Below the pieces are notes generated by a model, which was given only the letters and a program-made list of their open reading frames with translations, was not told the DNA's origin and did no database searches. A stretch of DNA of 64,000 bases from Mycobacterium conspicuum. Lineage in GTDB: Bacteria; Actinomycetota; Actinomycetes; Mycobacteriales; Mycobacteriaceae. The DNA lies in contig NZ_AP022613.1 of NCBI RefSeq assembly GCF_010730195.1, positions 806,001-870,000 of the forward strand. Direction: 5' to 3'. This document shows positions 1 through 8,062 of this stretch, in pieces. A program made the position numbers and the translations under genes. The first letter of the stretch is position 1; the number at the start of each line of letters is the position of its first letter.

Positions 1-2421
1 CCACCGCACGATGACGGCATAGGCCACCGTCAGCGCGCACAGCATCGCCATGTCGACCAGCCACGCGCCCGTCGTGTGCGCCCAGTGGCTGTCCTGGGGG
101 AGCAGCGCACCGGGCACCAGCGCCCGCAGGTCCACCGTGGACGCCGACGCCGCGTAGCCCCACCGCGACGGCACCGCCCAGGACAGCTGGTCGAGGAAGA
201 TCCGTCCGGTCACCGGGATCAGGCCGCCGGCGAGCACCAGCTGCAGCATCAGCGAGACCACCAGCAGCGGCATGATCTGCTCGCTGGTGCGCGCGATCGA
301 TGACAGCAGCAACCCGAGGACCGCCGAGGCCACGCACGTCGCGGCAACGGTGACGAACAGCTCGAAGGTCGGATTACCCACCAGCACAACGCTTTCGGTG
401 GGCGCGCCCTTGCCGAGGACCACGATGACGGTGGTGATCGCCGCCTGCAGGCTGGCGAACACGCACAGCACCATGATCTTGGCGCTCAGGTAGGCCCCGG
501 TGGACAGGCCGACCGCCTGTTCGCGCCGGAAGATCGGGCGCTCGCCGATCAGGTCGCGGATCGTCAGCGCGGTGCCCATGAACACCGCGGCGATCGACAG
601 CAGCGTCAAGATCTGCGCCGCCTCGTCGGGCGTGGCACTGTTCGGCGCGCCGACCCCGAACCCGGTGTTGCCGGGAACCGTCAGCGCCAGGCCGCCCATG
701 ATGAACGGCAACAACGCCAGGAAAACGAAGTAGGCGCGATCGGCGACGACCAGTCGGACCTGGCGCCGCGCGATCGTGGAGAACTGGCGGCTCCTGCTGG
801 TGCGCGCCGGGGCGCCGAGGTCGGCGGGTCTGGATTCGGCGCGAGCCGGTCCCGACGATCCGGGCCGGTTGCGGGCCAGAAAGCGGCGGTTGGCTTCGTC
901 GGGGTCGGCGCCCACCTTGGCGAAGATGTGCGCCCAGTTGGTGGTGCCCATCGCCTCGCCGATCTGGCCGGGCGGGCCCAGAAACGCCGTCTTGCCACCG
1001 GGCGCCATCAGCAGCACCTGATCGCAGATATCCAGGTAGGTCAGCGAGTGCGTCACCACCAACACCACCCGACCGGCGTCGGCCAGCTGCCGCAGCATCG
1101 TCATGACCTGCAGGTCCAGCGCCGGGTCCAGCCCCGAGGTGGGCTCGTCGAGGATCAGCAGCGACGGGCCGGTGAGCAGTTCGAGGGCGACCGAGGCCCG
1201 CTTGCGCTGGCCGCCGGAGAGCTGATCGACGCGGGTGTCGGCGTGTTCGGTCAGCCCCAGCTCGTCGAGCACCTGGGCCACGACGCGTTCCCGATCGGCT
1301 CGGTTGGTGTCGGGGGGCAGCCGCAGCTCGGCCGCGTAGCCCAGCGCCTGGGTGACGGTCAGCTGGCGATGCACCACGTCGTCCTGGGGAACCATCCCGA
1401 TCCTGGTGCGCAGCGACGCGTACTGGGTGTGGATGTCGTGGCCCTCGAAGGTCACCGAGCCGGAGCTGGGGCTGGCGTATCCGGCGATCAGCCGCGACAG
1501 CGTGGTCTTGCCGGCGCCGGACCCGCCGATGATGGCGGTCACCGTGCCGGGCCGCGCGGTCAGCGTGATGTTTTGCAGCAGCGTCTTGTCGCCGACGCTG
1601 AAGCCGACGTCGCGCACCTCCAAGCCGCCGGTACGCGTCGCCGCCTCGGCGCGGCGAACCAGTTCGCCGCCGCTGAACACCAGGTCGACGTTGCCGATCG
1701 TGACCACGTCGCCCTCGGTCAGCACGGCCGATTGCACCCGTACCCCGTTGACGAATGTGCCGTTGATGCTGTTGGAGTCGCGGATCTCGGTGCCCAGCGG
1801 CCCGGATGTGCGAGGCGCCAGATACGCGTGATGGCGCGAGGCCAGCACGTCGGCGATGACGATGTCGTTGTCGGTCGCCCGGCCGATCCGCGCCGCGCCC
1901 GCCGGTGCCCGCAGTCGCGCCCGCGGCCCGCCGACATTCAGCTTCCGGGTCTGAAACGCTGACACCGAGTCCCCCGTGGCGGGTATGACCGGGATGGCGG
2001 CGGTGCGCTCCGTGTCGGGCACCTGGGGCACAGGGCCCTGACGGAAGCTGCGGCGGATGCGTGCGGTGGATTCGGCGGCCGGAACCGGCGGCAGCCGGCC
2101 GACCGTCCCGGTGTGGTGTCCGACCGCGAAGGTCAGCTGCGGCCCTTCGGGCTTGCCGATGTTGATGGTCTGGCCGTCCTGGATGTCGACCCTCGGCATC
2201 CGCCGGCCGCCGACGAACATCCCGTTCAGCGAGTTGTTGTCGATCGCCAACCACCGGCCCTGATCGAAGCGCAGCAGCAGGTGGGCGCGCGCAATCAGCG
2301 GGTGCGCCACCCGCAGGTCGGCGCGCACGTCGCTGCCGACGACCACGTCGCGGCCCGGCGCGAAACTGCCCTCGGACTGGTGCGCGCGAACCGTCAGCAC
2401 CGGTTGGGCGGGTCGGTTCAT
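1..2421 (-). CDS. FHA-domain ABC transporter, ABCG-like (C-terminus cut by window edge)
   Basis: The frame stays open for 807 codons from ATG 2421 to the window edge. By alignment with its neighbour only about 7 C-terminal residues are missing. Order: FHA-1 (about residues 7-90), a short linker, FHA-2 (about 165-245), an ABC ATPase with Walker A GGSGAGKT (about 297-304), signature LSGGQRKR and DEPTSGLDPA, then an ABC-2 type membrane domain from about residue 555. This is the layout of M. tuberculosis Rv1747, an FHA-regulated exporter linked to phosphatidylinositol mannosides. FHA-2 keeps the GR, SRHH and NG residues. FHA-1 has G29-S30 instead of GR and A44-R-A-H47 instead of SRAH, so canonical phosphothreonine binding is probably lost. 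The start lies 10 bp after the stop of the paralogue at 2432, so the two are probably co-transcribed. The exported substrate is unknown. Confidence 0.93.
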   Translation of the reverse strand, partial: MNRPAQPVLTVRAHQSEGSFAPGRDVVVGSDVRADLRVAHPLIARAHLLLRFDQGRWLAIDNNSLNGMFVGGRRMPRVDIQDGQTINIGKPEGPQLTFAVGHHTGTVGRLPPVPAAESTARIRRSFRQGPVPQVPDTERTAAIPVIPATGDSVSAFQTRKLNVGGPRARLRAPAGAARIGRATDNDIVIADVLASRHHAYLAPRTSGPLGTEIRDSNSINGTFVNGVRVQSAVLTEGDVVTIGNVDLVFSGGELVRRAEAATRTGGLEVRDVGFSVGDKTLLQNITLTARPGTVTAIIGGSGAGKTTLSRLIAGYASPSSGSVTFEGHDIHTQYASLRTRIGMVPQDDVVHRQLTVTQALGYAAELRLPPDTNRADRERVVAQVLDELGLTEHADTRVDQLSGGQRKRASVALELLTGPSLLILDEPTSGLDPALDLQVMTMLRQLADAGRVVLVVTHSLTYLDICDQVLLMAPGGKTAFLGPPGQIGEAMGTTNWAHIFAKVGADPDEANRRFLARNRPGSSGPARAESRPADLGAPARTSRSRQFSTIARRQVRLVVADRAYFVFLALLPFIMGGLALTVPGNTGFGVGAPNSATPDEAAQILTLLSIAAVFMGTALTIRDLIGERPIFRREQAVGLSTGAYLSAKIMVLCVFASLQAAITTVIVVLGKGAPTESVVLVGNPTFELFVTVAATCVASAVLGLLLSSIARTSEQIMPLLVVSLMLQLVLAGGLIPVTGRIFLDQLSWAVPSRWGYAASASTVDLRALVPGALLPQDSHWAHTTGAWLVDMAMLCALTVAYAVIVRW

Positions 2422-2431
2422 ATTCACCCGC

Positions 2432-5047
2432 TCAGCGCCGGCGCTTGAGCCGGATCCTCCACCACACGATCGCGCTGTAGAAAATGCACAACACCCCCAG
2501 CATCGCCATGTCGAACAGCCATGCGCTGGCCTTGTGGTCCCAGTGCTGGTCCTTCGGATCGGTGGGACCCGGAATCAGCCGGTGGGTGTCGATCGTCGAC
2601 GCCGACGCGGCAAAGCCCCAGCGGGCGGGCGTGACCCAGGACAACTGGTCGAGCACCAGCCGGTTGGTCACCCAGATCATGCCGCCGGAGAACACCAGCT
2701 GGGACATGATCGACACCACCAGCATCGGCATGATCTGGTCCTGCGACTGCGCCAGCGACGACAACGCCATGCCGAGCAGCGCGGCGCCGACACAGGTCGC
2801 GGCGACGTCGACGAACAGCTCGAAGTCGACGTTGCCGAGCAGCACCGCGCCCGAAAGTGGCTTGCCCCAACCGATTATCGAAATGGCCGTCGCGATCGCC
2901 GCCTGCACGATCGCGAACACCGAGAACACCACGATCTTGGCGCCCATGTAGGCCGCCGTCGACAGTCCGACGGCCTGCTCGCGGCGGAAGATGGGACGCT
3001 CGCCGATCAGGTCGCGGATCGTCAACGCGGTACCCATGAACACCGCGCCGACGTTGAGCATCACCAGGATCTGGTCCGGCTGGGCGGGATTGTTGCCCAG
3101 CGGATCGCTCATGCCGTACCCGCTGTTGCCGCGCACGGTCAGCGTCAGGATGCCGATGAGAAACGGCAGCAGCGCCAGGAACACCGTGTAGCCCCGGTCG
3201 GAGATCACCAGCCGGATCTGGCGGCGCGCGACCGTGGAGAACTGGCGCAGGACGTCGGTGTGCACCGGCTCGCCGAGGTCGCCCGGACTGGATTGCGACG
3301 GCGCCGACACCGGGGGCTTGTTTTCGGCCAGAAAGCGGCGGTTGGCCTCGTCGGGGTCGGCGCCCACGTTGGCGAAGATGTCGGCCCAGTTGGTGGTCCC
3401 CATGGCCGCGCCGATCTGGTTGGGCGGACCCAGGAACGCCGTCTTGCCGCCGGGCGCCACCAGCAGCAGCTGGTCGCAAACATCGAGGTAGGACACCGAG
3501 TGCGTGACGATCAGCACCACGCGGCCGGCGTCGGCCAGCTGGCGCAGCATCATCATCACCTGCCGGTCCAGCGCCGGGTCCAGGCCGGTGGTCGGCTCGT
3601 CCAGGATCAGCAGCGACGGCCCGGTGAGCAGCTCCAGGGCCACCGAGGCGCGTTTGCGTTGCCCGCCGGACAGCTTGTCGACCCGGGTGTCGGCGTGCTT
3701 GGTCAGCTCGAGTTCCTCGAGGACCTGCGCGACGATCTGGTCGCGGTCGGCCTTGCTGGTGTCGGGCGGCAGCCGCAGTTCGGCGGCGTAGCCGAGCGCC
3801 TGGTTGACGGTCAGCTGGCGGTGCACGACGTCGTCCTGCGGGACCATCCCGATCCGGCTTCGCATGGATGCGTACTCGGTGTGGATGTTGTGGCCCTCGA
3901 ACGTGACCGAGCCGGAACTGGGGGTGGTGTAGCCGGCGATGAGCCGCGACAGCGTGGTCTTGCCGGCGCCGGACCCGCCGATGATCGCGGTCAGCGTGCC
4001 CGGCCGCGCGGTCAACGAAATGTGGTCCAGCAGTTGCTTTCCGCGCTCGACGGTGAAGCAGACCGAGTTGACCTCCAGGCCGCCGGAGCGGGTCGCCGCC
4101 TCGGTGCGCCGCACCAGGGTGTCGCGGGTGAAGACCAGGTCGACGTTGCCGATTGTGACCACGTCGCCCTCGGAGAGCACCGCGGACCCGACCCGCACGC
4201 CGTTGACGAAGGTGCCGTTGACGCTGTGGGCGTCGCGGATTTCGGTGCCCAGCGGGGTCTGGGTCAAGAACGCGTGATGCCGCGACGCCAGGACGTCCTG
4301 GATGACGATGTCGTTGTCGGTGGCCCGGCCGATGGTGGTCGAGCCGGTCGGCTTGCGCATCGCCCCGGAGCGGGACGGCAGCAGCGCCTGAAACATCTTG
4401 GTGGCCAGGTTGGACACCGACGTCTCGCCCGGCTTGGCCGTGCTGCTGCTGGGCGCCATCTGGGTCTGGGGGGCATGGGCCGAGCCCACCTGGCCCACCC
4501 CCGACAGCTGCGGGTGCGGCGGGAAATTGGCCGGCGGCGGGGCGGGTGCTCGCCCGGCTGGCGCGGGCGGGGGCCCGCCGGGCGGGCCGGCGTGGGGCCG
4601 CGGCGGCGGCGGCCCGGCCCACGTCGGGGGACGTGCGGGCGGCGCGGGCGGCCCCGGTGGACCCGATTGCGACCACGCGGTCGCGGATCCGGCAATCGGC
4701 ATCGACGCGGTTTGGGGCGGGCGCCCGGCCATCCCTCGGTGCCGTCCGACCTCGAACCGCAGCGCCGGCCCGTCGGGATTGCCGATGTTGATGCTCTGGC
4801 CGTCCTGGATGTCGACGACCGGCACCCGCCGGCCGTTGACGAAGGTCCCGTTGAGCGAGCCGTTGTCGATCGCCAGCCACCGGCCCTGATCGAAGCGCAG
4901 CAGCAGGTGGGCGCGCGAAATCAACGGGTGGGTGATGCGCATGTCGGCCCGAAGGTCGCGTCCGACCACGACGTCGTGGCCTGCCGCGAATGTGCGTTCC
5001 GACCCGTCATACCGAACGGTCAGCGCCGGTGGGGCTGGCGGAGTCAT
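2432..5047 (-). CDS. FHA-domain ABC transporter, ABCG-like (Rv1747-type)
   Basis: 871 residues from ATG 5047. An in-frame extension reaches 5158, but family alignment at VLTVRY/ALTVRY supports the inner ATG. FHA-1 (about residues 7-90) is intact, with R30, S44-R-A-H47 and NG. A proline-rich linker follows (about 120-195), then FHA-2, the ABC ATPase (Walker A at about 354, LSGGQRKR, DEPTTGLDPA) and an ABC-2 membrane domain from about residue 606. In Rv1747 the FHA domains bind the kinase PknF and are controlled by Thr phosphorylation; here no kinase gene is adjacent. The gene precedes its close paralogue at 1-2421 in a likely operon. It differs from the paralogue mainly in the proline-rich linker and in the intact FHA-1. 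The transported lipid or glycolipid cannot be read from sequence. Confidence 0.94.
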   Translation of the reverse strand: MTPPAPPALTVRYDGSERTFAAGHDVVVGRDLRADMRITHPLISRAHLLLRFDQGRWLAIDNGSLNGTFVNGRRVPVVDIQDGQSINIGNPDGPALRFEVGRHRGMAGRPPQTASMPIAGSATAWSQSGPPGPPAPPARPPTWAGPPPPRPHAGPPGGPPPAPAGRAPAPPPANFPPHPQLSGVGQVGSAHAPQTQMAPSSSTAKPGETSVSNLATKMFQALLPSRSGAMRKPTGSTTIGRATDNDIVIQDVLASRHHAFLTQTPLGTEIRDAHSVNGTFVNGVRVGSAVLSEGDVVTIGNVDLVFTRDTLVRRTEAATRSGGLEVNSVCFTVERGKQLLDHISLTARPGTLTAIIGGSGAGKTTLSRLIAGYTTPSSGSVTFEGHNIHTEYASMRSRIGMVPQDDVVHRQLTVNQALGYAAELRLPPDTSKADRDQIVAQVLEELELTKHADTRVDKLSGGQRKRASVALELLTGPSLLILDEPTTGLDPALDRQVMMMLRQLADAGRVVLIVTHSVSYLDVCDQLLLVAPGGKTAFLGPPNQIGAAMGTTNWADIFANVGADPDEANRRFLAENKPPVSAPSQSSPGDLGEPVHTDVLRQFSTVARRQIRLVISDRGYTVFLALLPFLIGILTLTVRGNSGYGMSDPLGNNPAQPDQILVMLNVGAVFMGTALTIRDLIGERPIFRREQAVGLSTAAYMGAKIVVFSVFAIVQAAIATAISIIGWGKPLSGAVLLGNVDFELFVDVAATCVGAALLGMALSSLAQSQDQIMPMLVVSIMSQLVFSGGMIWVTNRLVLDQLSWVTPARWGFAASASTIDTHRLIPGPTDPKDQHWDHKASAWLFDMAMLGVLCIFYSAIVWWRIRLKRRR

Positions 5048-5070
5048 TGCACCAACCTTAACGCTCGGCG

Positions 5071-6273
5071 CTATGGGGCAGCTGTGTCCGGCGCGCCGGT
5101 CACCACACACGTGGTCCGGCTGTAGATGGTTGGCATGCACCGATTGCAGTGCGTGCACGCCGACCGCACCTGCGCGCCGTCAGCCTTGATCCGGTTGATC
5201 AGGTCGGGCTCCGCCAGCAGCGCGCGGGCCATCGCGACGAACTCGAATCCCTCCGCCATGGCCAGGTCCATGGTCTCCCGGTTGGTGATGCCGCCGAGCA
5301 GGATCAGCGGCATCTTGAGTTCGGCCCGGAACAGCTTGGCGTCGCGCAGCAGGTACGCCTCTTGGTAGGGGTACTCGCGCAGGAACTTCGTGCCCGTCAT
5401 CCGCATGCCCCAGCGCAGCGGGGGCTTGAACGCGCCGGAGAATTCCTTCAGCGGCGCGTCGCCGCGGAATAGGTACATGGGGTTGACCAGCGAGCTGCCC
5501 GCGGTGAGCTCGATCGCGTCCAGGCCGCCGTCTTCCTCCAGCCATTTGGCCGTCGTCAGGGACTCTTCGGTGCTGATCCCGCCGCGCACCCCGTCGGCCA
5601 TGTTCAGCTTGGCGGTTACCGCGATCGGCGTCCCCTCCTTCTCGACGGCGCGGCGCACCGCCATGACCATGGCGCGGGCGACTTTGGCCCGGTTCTGCAG
5701 CGATCCGCCGAACTCGTCGTCGCGGCGGTTGATCAGCGGGCTGAGGAACGCGCTCGCCAAATAGTTGTGGCCCAAATGGATTTCGACGGCGTCAAAGCCG
5801 GCTTCGATGGCCAGGCGGACGGCGTTGGCGTGCCCGGCGATCACGTCGTCGATGTCCTGCCGGGTCGCCTTCTTGGCGAACCGCATGCCGATCGGATTGA
5901 AGAACCGGACCGGCGCCAGCGCGGTGGCCTTGTTGGATCGCGCGTTGGCGACCGGGCCGGCGTGGCCGATCTGCGCGCTGACGGCCGCCCCCTCGGCGTG
6001 GATCGCGTCGGTGAGCCGGCGGAACCCGGGCACCGCCTCCGGTCGCATCCAGATCCCGTTGCCTTCGGTGCGGCCGCCCGGCGACACGGCGCAGTAGGCG
6101 ACGGTCGTCATGCCGACGCCGCCGGCGGCGGGCAGCCGGTGATATTCGATCAGGTCATCGCTGACCAGCGCGCCGGGCGTGCGCGCCTCGAAGGTCGCCG
6201 ACTTGATGATGCGGTTGCGCAAGGTGATCGGGCCGAGCTTGGCCTCGCTGAACACGTCCGGGGCTGCAGACAT
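5071..6273 (-). CDS. NADH:flavin oxidoreductase, old-yellow-enzyme type (Rv3359-like)
   Basis: 400 residues from ATG 6273; an upstream in-frame ATG at 6306 is possible and neither has a strong Shine-Dalgarno. The N-terminus (PITLRNRIIKSATFEA) and the HLGHNYLASAFLSPLINRRDDEFGG segment, here only paraphrased as the substrate/FMN-binding strand around residues 165-190, are typical of the FMN TIM barrel of OYE and 2,4-dienoyl-CoA reductase-like enzymes. The C-terminus carries C-x2-C-x2-C and a further Cys 11 residues on, the pattern that holds a 4Fe-4S cluster in the dienoyl-CoA reductase subgroup, but the FAD/NAD domain of those long enzymes is absent. The protein therefore probably needs a separate electron donor. 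It is divergent from folD with about 48 bp between starts. The substrate is unknown. Confidence 0.88.
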   Translation of the reverse strand: MSAAPDVFSEAKLGPITLRNRIIKSATFEARTPGALVSDDLIEYHRLPAAGGVGMTTVAYCAVSPGGRTEGNGIWMRPEAVPGFRRLTDAIHAEGAAVSAQIGHAGPVANARSNKATALAPVRFFNPIGMRFAKKATRQDIDDVIAGHANAVRLAIEAGFDAVEIHLGHNYLASAFLSPLINRRDDEFGGSLQNRAKVARAMVMAVRRAVEKEGTPIAVTAKLNMADGVRGGISTEESLTTAKWLEEDGGLDAIELTAGSSLVNPMYLFRGDAPLKEFSGAFKPPLRWGMRMTGTKFLREYPYQEAYLLRDAKLFRAELKMPLILLGGITNRETMDLAMAEGFEFVAMARALLAEPDLINRIKADGAQVRSACTHCNRCMPTIYSRTTCVVTGAPDTAAP

Positions 6274-6321
6274 GTCAGGAGCGTACGCGCTGGCGGGAAA
6301 GGCCATGAAAGACTGTCAGCC

Positions 6322-7167
6322 GTGGGCGCACAGACACTGGACGGCAAGGCCACCCGCGACGAAATCTTCGTCGACCTGACGCAACGCGTGGCCGCCCTGA
6401 CCGAGTCGGGCCGCACGCCGGGGCTGGGCACCATCCTGGTCGGCGACGACCCCGGTTCGCAGGCGTACGTGCGGGGCAAGCACGCCGACTGCGCGAAGGT
6501 GGGGATCACCTCGCTGCGCCGCGACCTGCCGGCCGACATCTCCACGGCCAAGCTCAACGAGACCATCGACGAGCTCAACGCCAACCCCGAATGCACCGGC
6601 TACATCGTGCAGTTGCCGCTGCCCAAGCATCTCGACGAGAACGCAGCGCTGCAGCGCGTCGACCCGGACAAGGACGCCGACGGGTTGCACCCGACCAACC
6701 TGGGCCGGCTGGTGCTCAACGAGCCGGCGCCGCTGCCGTGCACCCCGCGCGGCATCGTGCACCTGCTGCGGCGCTACGGCGTCGAGATCGCCGGCGCGCA
6801 CGTGGTGGTCATCGGACGCGGGGTGACGGTGGGTCGCCCGTTGGGCCTGCTGCTGACGCGGCGCTCGGAAAACGCCACGGTTACGTTGTGCCACACCGGA
6901 ACTCGTGACCTGGCCGCGCTGACCAGGCAGGCGGACATCATCGTGGCCGGGGTGGGGGTGCCGCACCTGCTGACCGCCGACATGGTGCGTCCCGGCGCCG
7001 CGGTCGTCGACGTGGGGGTAAGCCGGGTGGACGGCAAGCTCACCGGCGACGTGCACCCGGATGTGTGGGAGGTGGCCGGGTACGTGTCGCCGAATCCCGG
7101 CGGCGTCGGCCCGCTGACCCGGGCGTTCCTGCTGACCAACGTCGTAGAGCGGGCCGAACAGCAATGA
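6322..7167 (+). CDS. folD: Bifunctional methylene-THF dehydrogenase / methenyl-THF cyclohydrolase
   Basis: 281 residues from GTG 6322, the start that matches the known mycobacterial N-terminus (LDGKATRDEI). FolD interconverts 5,10-methylene-, 5,10-methenyl- and 10-formyl-tetrahydrofolate in cytosolic one-carbon metabolism using NADP. Visible motifs are the YVRGKHADCAK helix carrying the catalytic Tyr/Lys, the QLPLPKHLDE signature, the DADGLHPTNLGRL substrate loop and the GRGVTVGRPLGLLL Rossmann signature. Length fits the family. The stop overlaps the next ATG as ATGA, so the small membrane gene is probably translationally coupled. The same folD/DUF3017 pair occurs in M. tuberculosis (Rv3356c-Rv3355c). 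Confidence 0.97.
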   Translation: MGAQTLDGKATRDEIFVDLTQRVAALTESGRTPGLGTILVGDDPGSQAYVRGKHADCAKVGITSLRRDLPADISTAKLNETIDELNANPECTGYIVQLPLPKHLDENAALQRVDPDKDADGLHPTNLGRLVLNEPAPLPCTPRGIVHLLRRYGVEIAGAHVVVIGRGVTVGRPLGLLLTRRSENATVTLCHTGTRDLAALTRQADIIVAGVGVPHLLTADMVRPGAAVVDVGVSRVDGKLTGDVHPDVWEVAGYVSPNPGGVGPLTRAFLLTNVVERAEQQ

Positions 7168-7454
7168 GCGGGCGGGCCGCCGCGGCCCGGGTTCAGGCCC
7201 AATGGCCGATCGTGGTGGTCGGCCTGATCTTCGCGACCGCGCTGGCCCTGGTGGGCGCCAACTTCTGGCGTCGCGGCTCGTTGCTGATCGGTGTCGGCGT
7301 CGCGGTGGCGGCGATGCTGCGGCTGGTGTTGTCCGAGGAGCGCGCCGGCCTGTTGGTGGTGCGCAGCAAGGGCGTCGACTTCTTGACGACCAGCACCGTT
7401 GCGGCGGCGATGGTTTACATCGCCTGGACCATCGACCCGTTGGGGACCGGCTAG
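7164..7454 (+). CDS. Small DUF3017 integral membrane protein (Rv3355c-like)
   Basis: 96 residues from ATG 7164, which overlaps the folD stop by 4 bp. Three hydrophobic helices are visible: about residues 14-34 (IVVVGLIFATALALVGANF), 40-55, and 74-90 near the C-terminus. The cytoplasmic loop contains LSEERAGLLVVR. The function of DUF3017 proteins is unknown; conserved coupling to folD is the only contextual clue. Its stop codon shares the 4-bp CTAG at 7451-7454 with the stop of the convergent DUF732 gene, so neither transcript has room for a private terminator. Confidence 0.88.
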   Translation: MSGRAAAARVQAQWPIVVVGLIFATALALVGANFWRRGSLLIGVGVAVAAMLRLVLSEERAGLLVVRSKGVDFLTTSTVAAAMVYIAWTIDPLGTG

Positions 7455-7894
7455 ATCCCCGGCATGCCCGGCACGCCCGGCACGCCCGGCATGCCCGGCA
7501 TGCCCGGCATCGAGGGGATCTCGCCGTGGGCGACTTGCGCCATCATCTGGGGGCAGTACATCTGGATCGCGATCTGCGCGAACATGCCGGCCATTCCCGC
7601 CGAGATGCCGCCACCCTCCACCTTTGCCACCGCCTCGGCGAACTTCGCGCCGGGTTTGGCCAGCATCGGGCACACGGATTGGCCCAACGCGACGGCGTTG
7701 GCCGGATCGCCGTAGTGCACGCCGGCTTTGTTCAGGGCGGCGACGAAGTCGTCGTCGACCTGGTTCGCCTCGGCCGGCGCCGCGAACGCCGCGGCCACCG
7801 TGAGCAGTGCGGCCGTCGCGGCCAGCAGGCGAATGGTCAGCGGTTGATGCCGGAAAAGCCAGATCCACCGGTGCGTCGCTGCGAGTGCTTTCAT
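7451..7894 (-). CDS. Secreted DUF732 protein with MPG/VPG tripeptide tail (Rv3354-like)
   Basis: 147 residues from ATG 7894. A Sec signal peptide (hydrophobic stretch about residues 18-42, ending AAPAEA) precedes a DUF732 domain that starts DDDFVAALNKAGVHYGDP and keeps the two family cysteines (SVCPML and MYCPQ), expected to form a disulfide outside the cell. The domain is followed by a helix and a C-terminal run of MPG/VPG tripeptides encoded by six 9-bp repeats. M. tuberculosis Rv3354 is somewhat shorter; the collagen-like tail looks like a lineage-specific extension. Molecular function of DUF732 is unknown. It is convergent with the DUF3017 gene and shares its stop. Confidence 0.88.
   Translation of the reverse strand: MKALAATHRWIWLFRHQPLTIRLLAATAALLTVAAAFAAPAEANQVDDDFVAALNKAGVHYGDPANAVALGQSVCPMLAKPGAKFAEAVAKVEGGGISAGMAGMFAQIAIQMYCPQMMAQVAHGEIPSMPGMPGMPGVPGVPGMPGI
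7458..7511. repeat. Six 9-bp tandem repeats (CCCGGCAYG) inside a coding tail
   Basis: On the + strand CCCGGCATG, CCCGGCACG, CCCGGCACG, CCCGGCATG, CCCGGCATG and CCCGGCATC follow each other without gaps. Read on the minus strand each unit adds Met/Val-Pro-Gly (the last, Ile/Met context) to the C-terminus of the DUF732 protein. Because the unit is 9 bp, gain or loss of copies keeps the frame. This is a candidate in-frame VNTR. Confidence 0.95.
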
Positions 7895-8062
7895 TACAGG
7901 CCCCCCTCTGTCTAGGAGTGCGCTGTGGGCACTCGGATCACTCAAGGAACTCTGATCGACAACAGTCACATTCACAACACGGCGGGATAAAGGTTTGCGC
8001 ACTATGCGTTTCGTGCGCGTCGCGCGCCCGGGATGTCGGTTAATGGCGGAAAATCGCGCCGC

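Noticed and set aside
4500..4680. G/C-rich repetitive stretch in the second ABC gene
   Set aside because: It encodes the proline-rich linker between FHA-1 and FHA-2, a known feature of Rv1747-type proteins.
2534..5125. 863-residue open frame on the plus strand, antisense to the FHA-ABC transporter
   Set aside because: It lies wholly opposite a gene with clear FHA and ABC motifs, is dominated by Arg/Gly/His/Gln residues and shows no domain. Such frames are common in GC-rich DNA.
7458..7511. Possible CRISPR-like repeat array
   Set aside because: The 9-bp units are contiguous with no spacers and encode a tripeptide tail; it is a coding tandem repeat.
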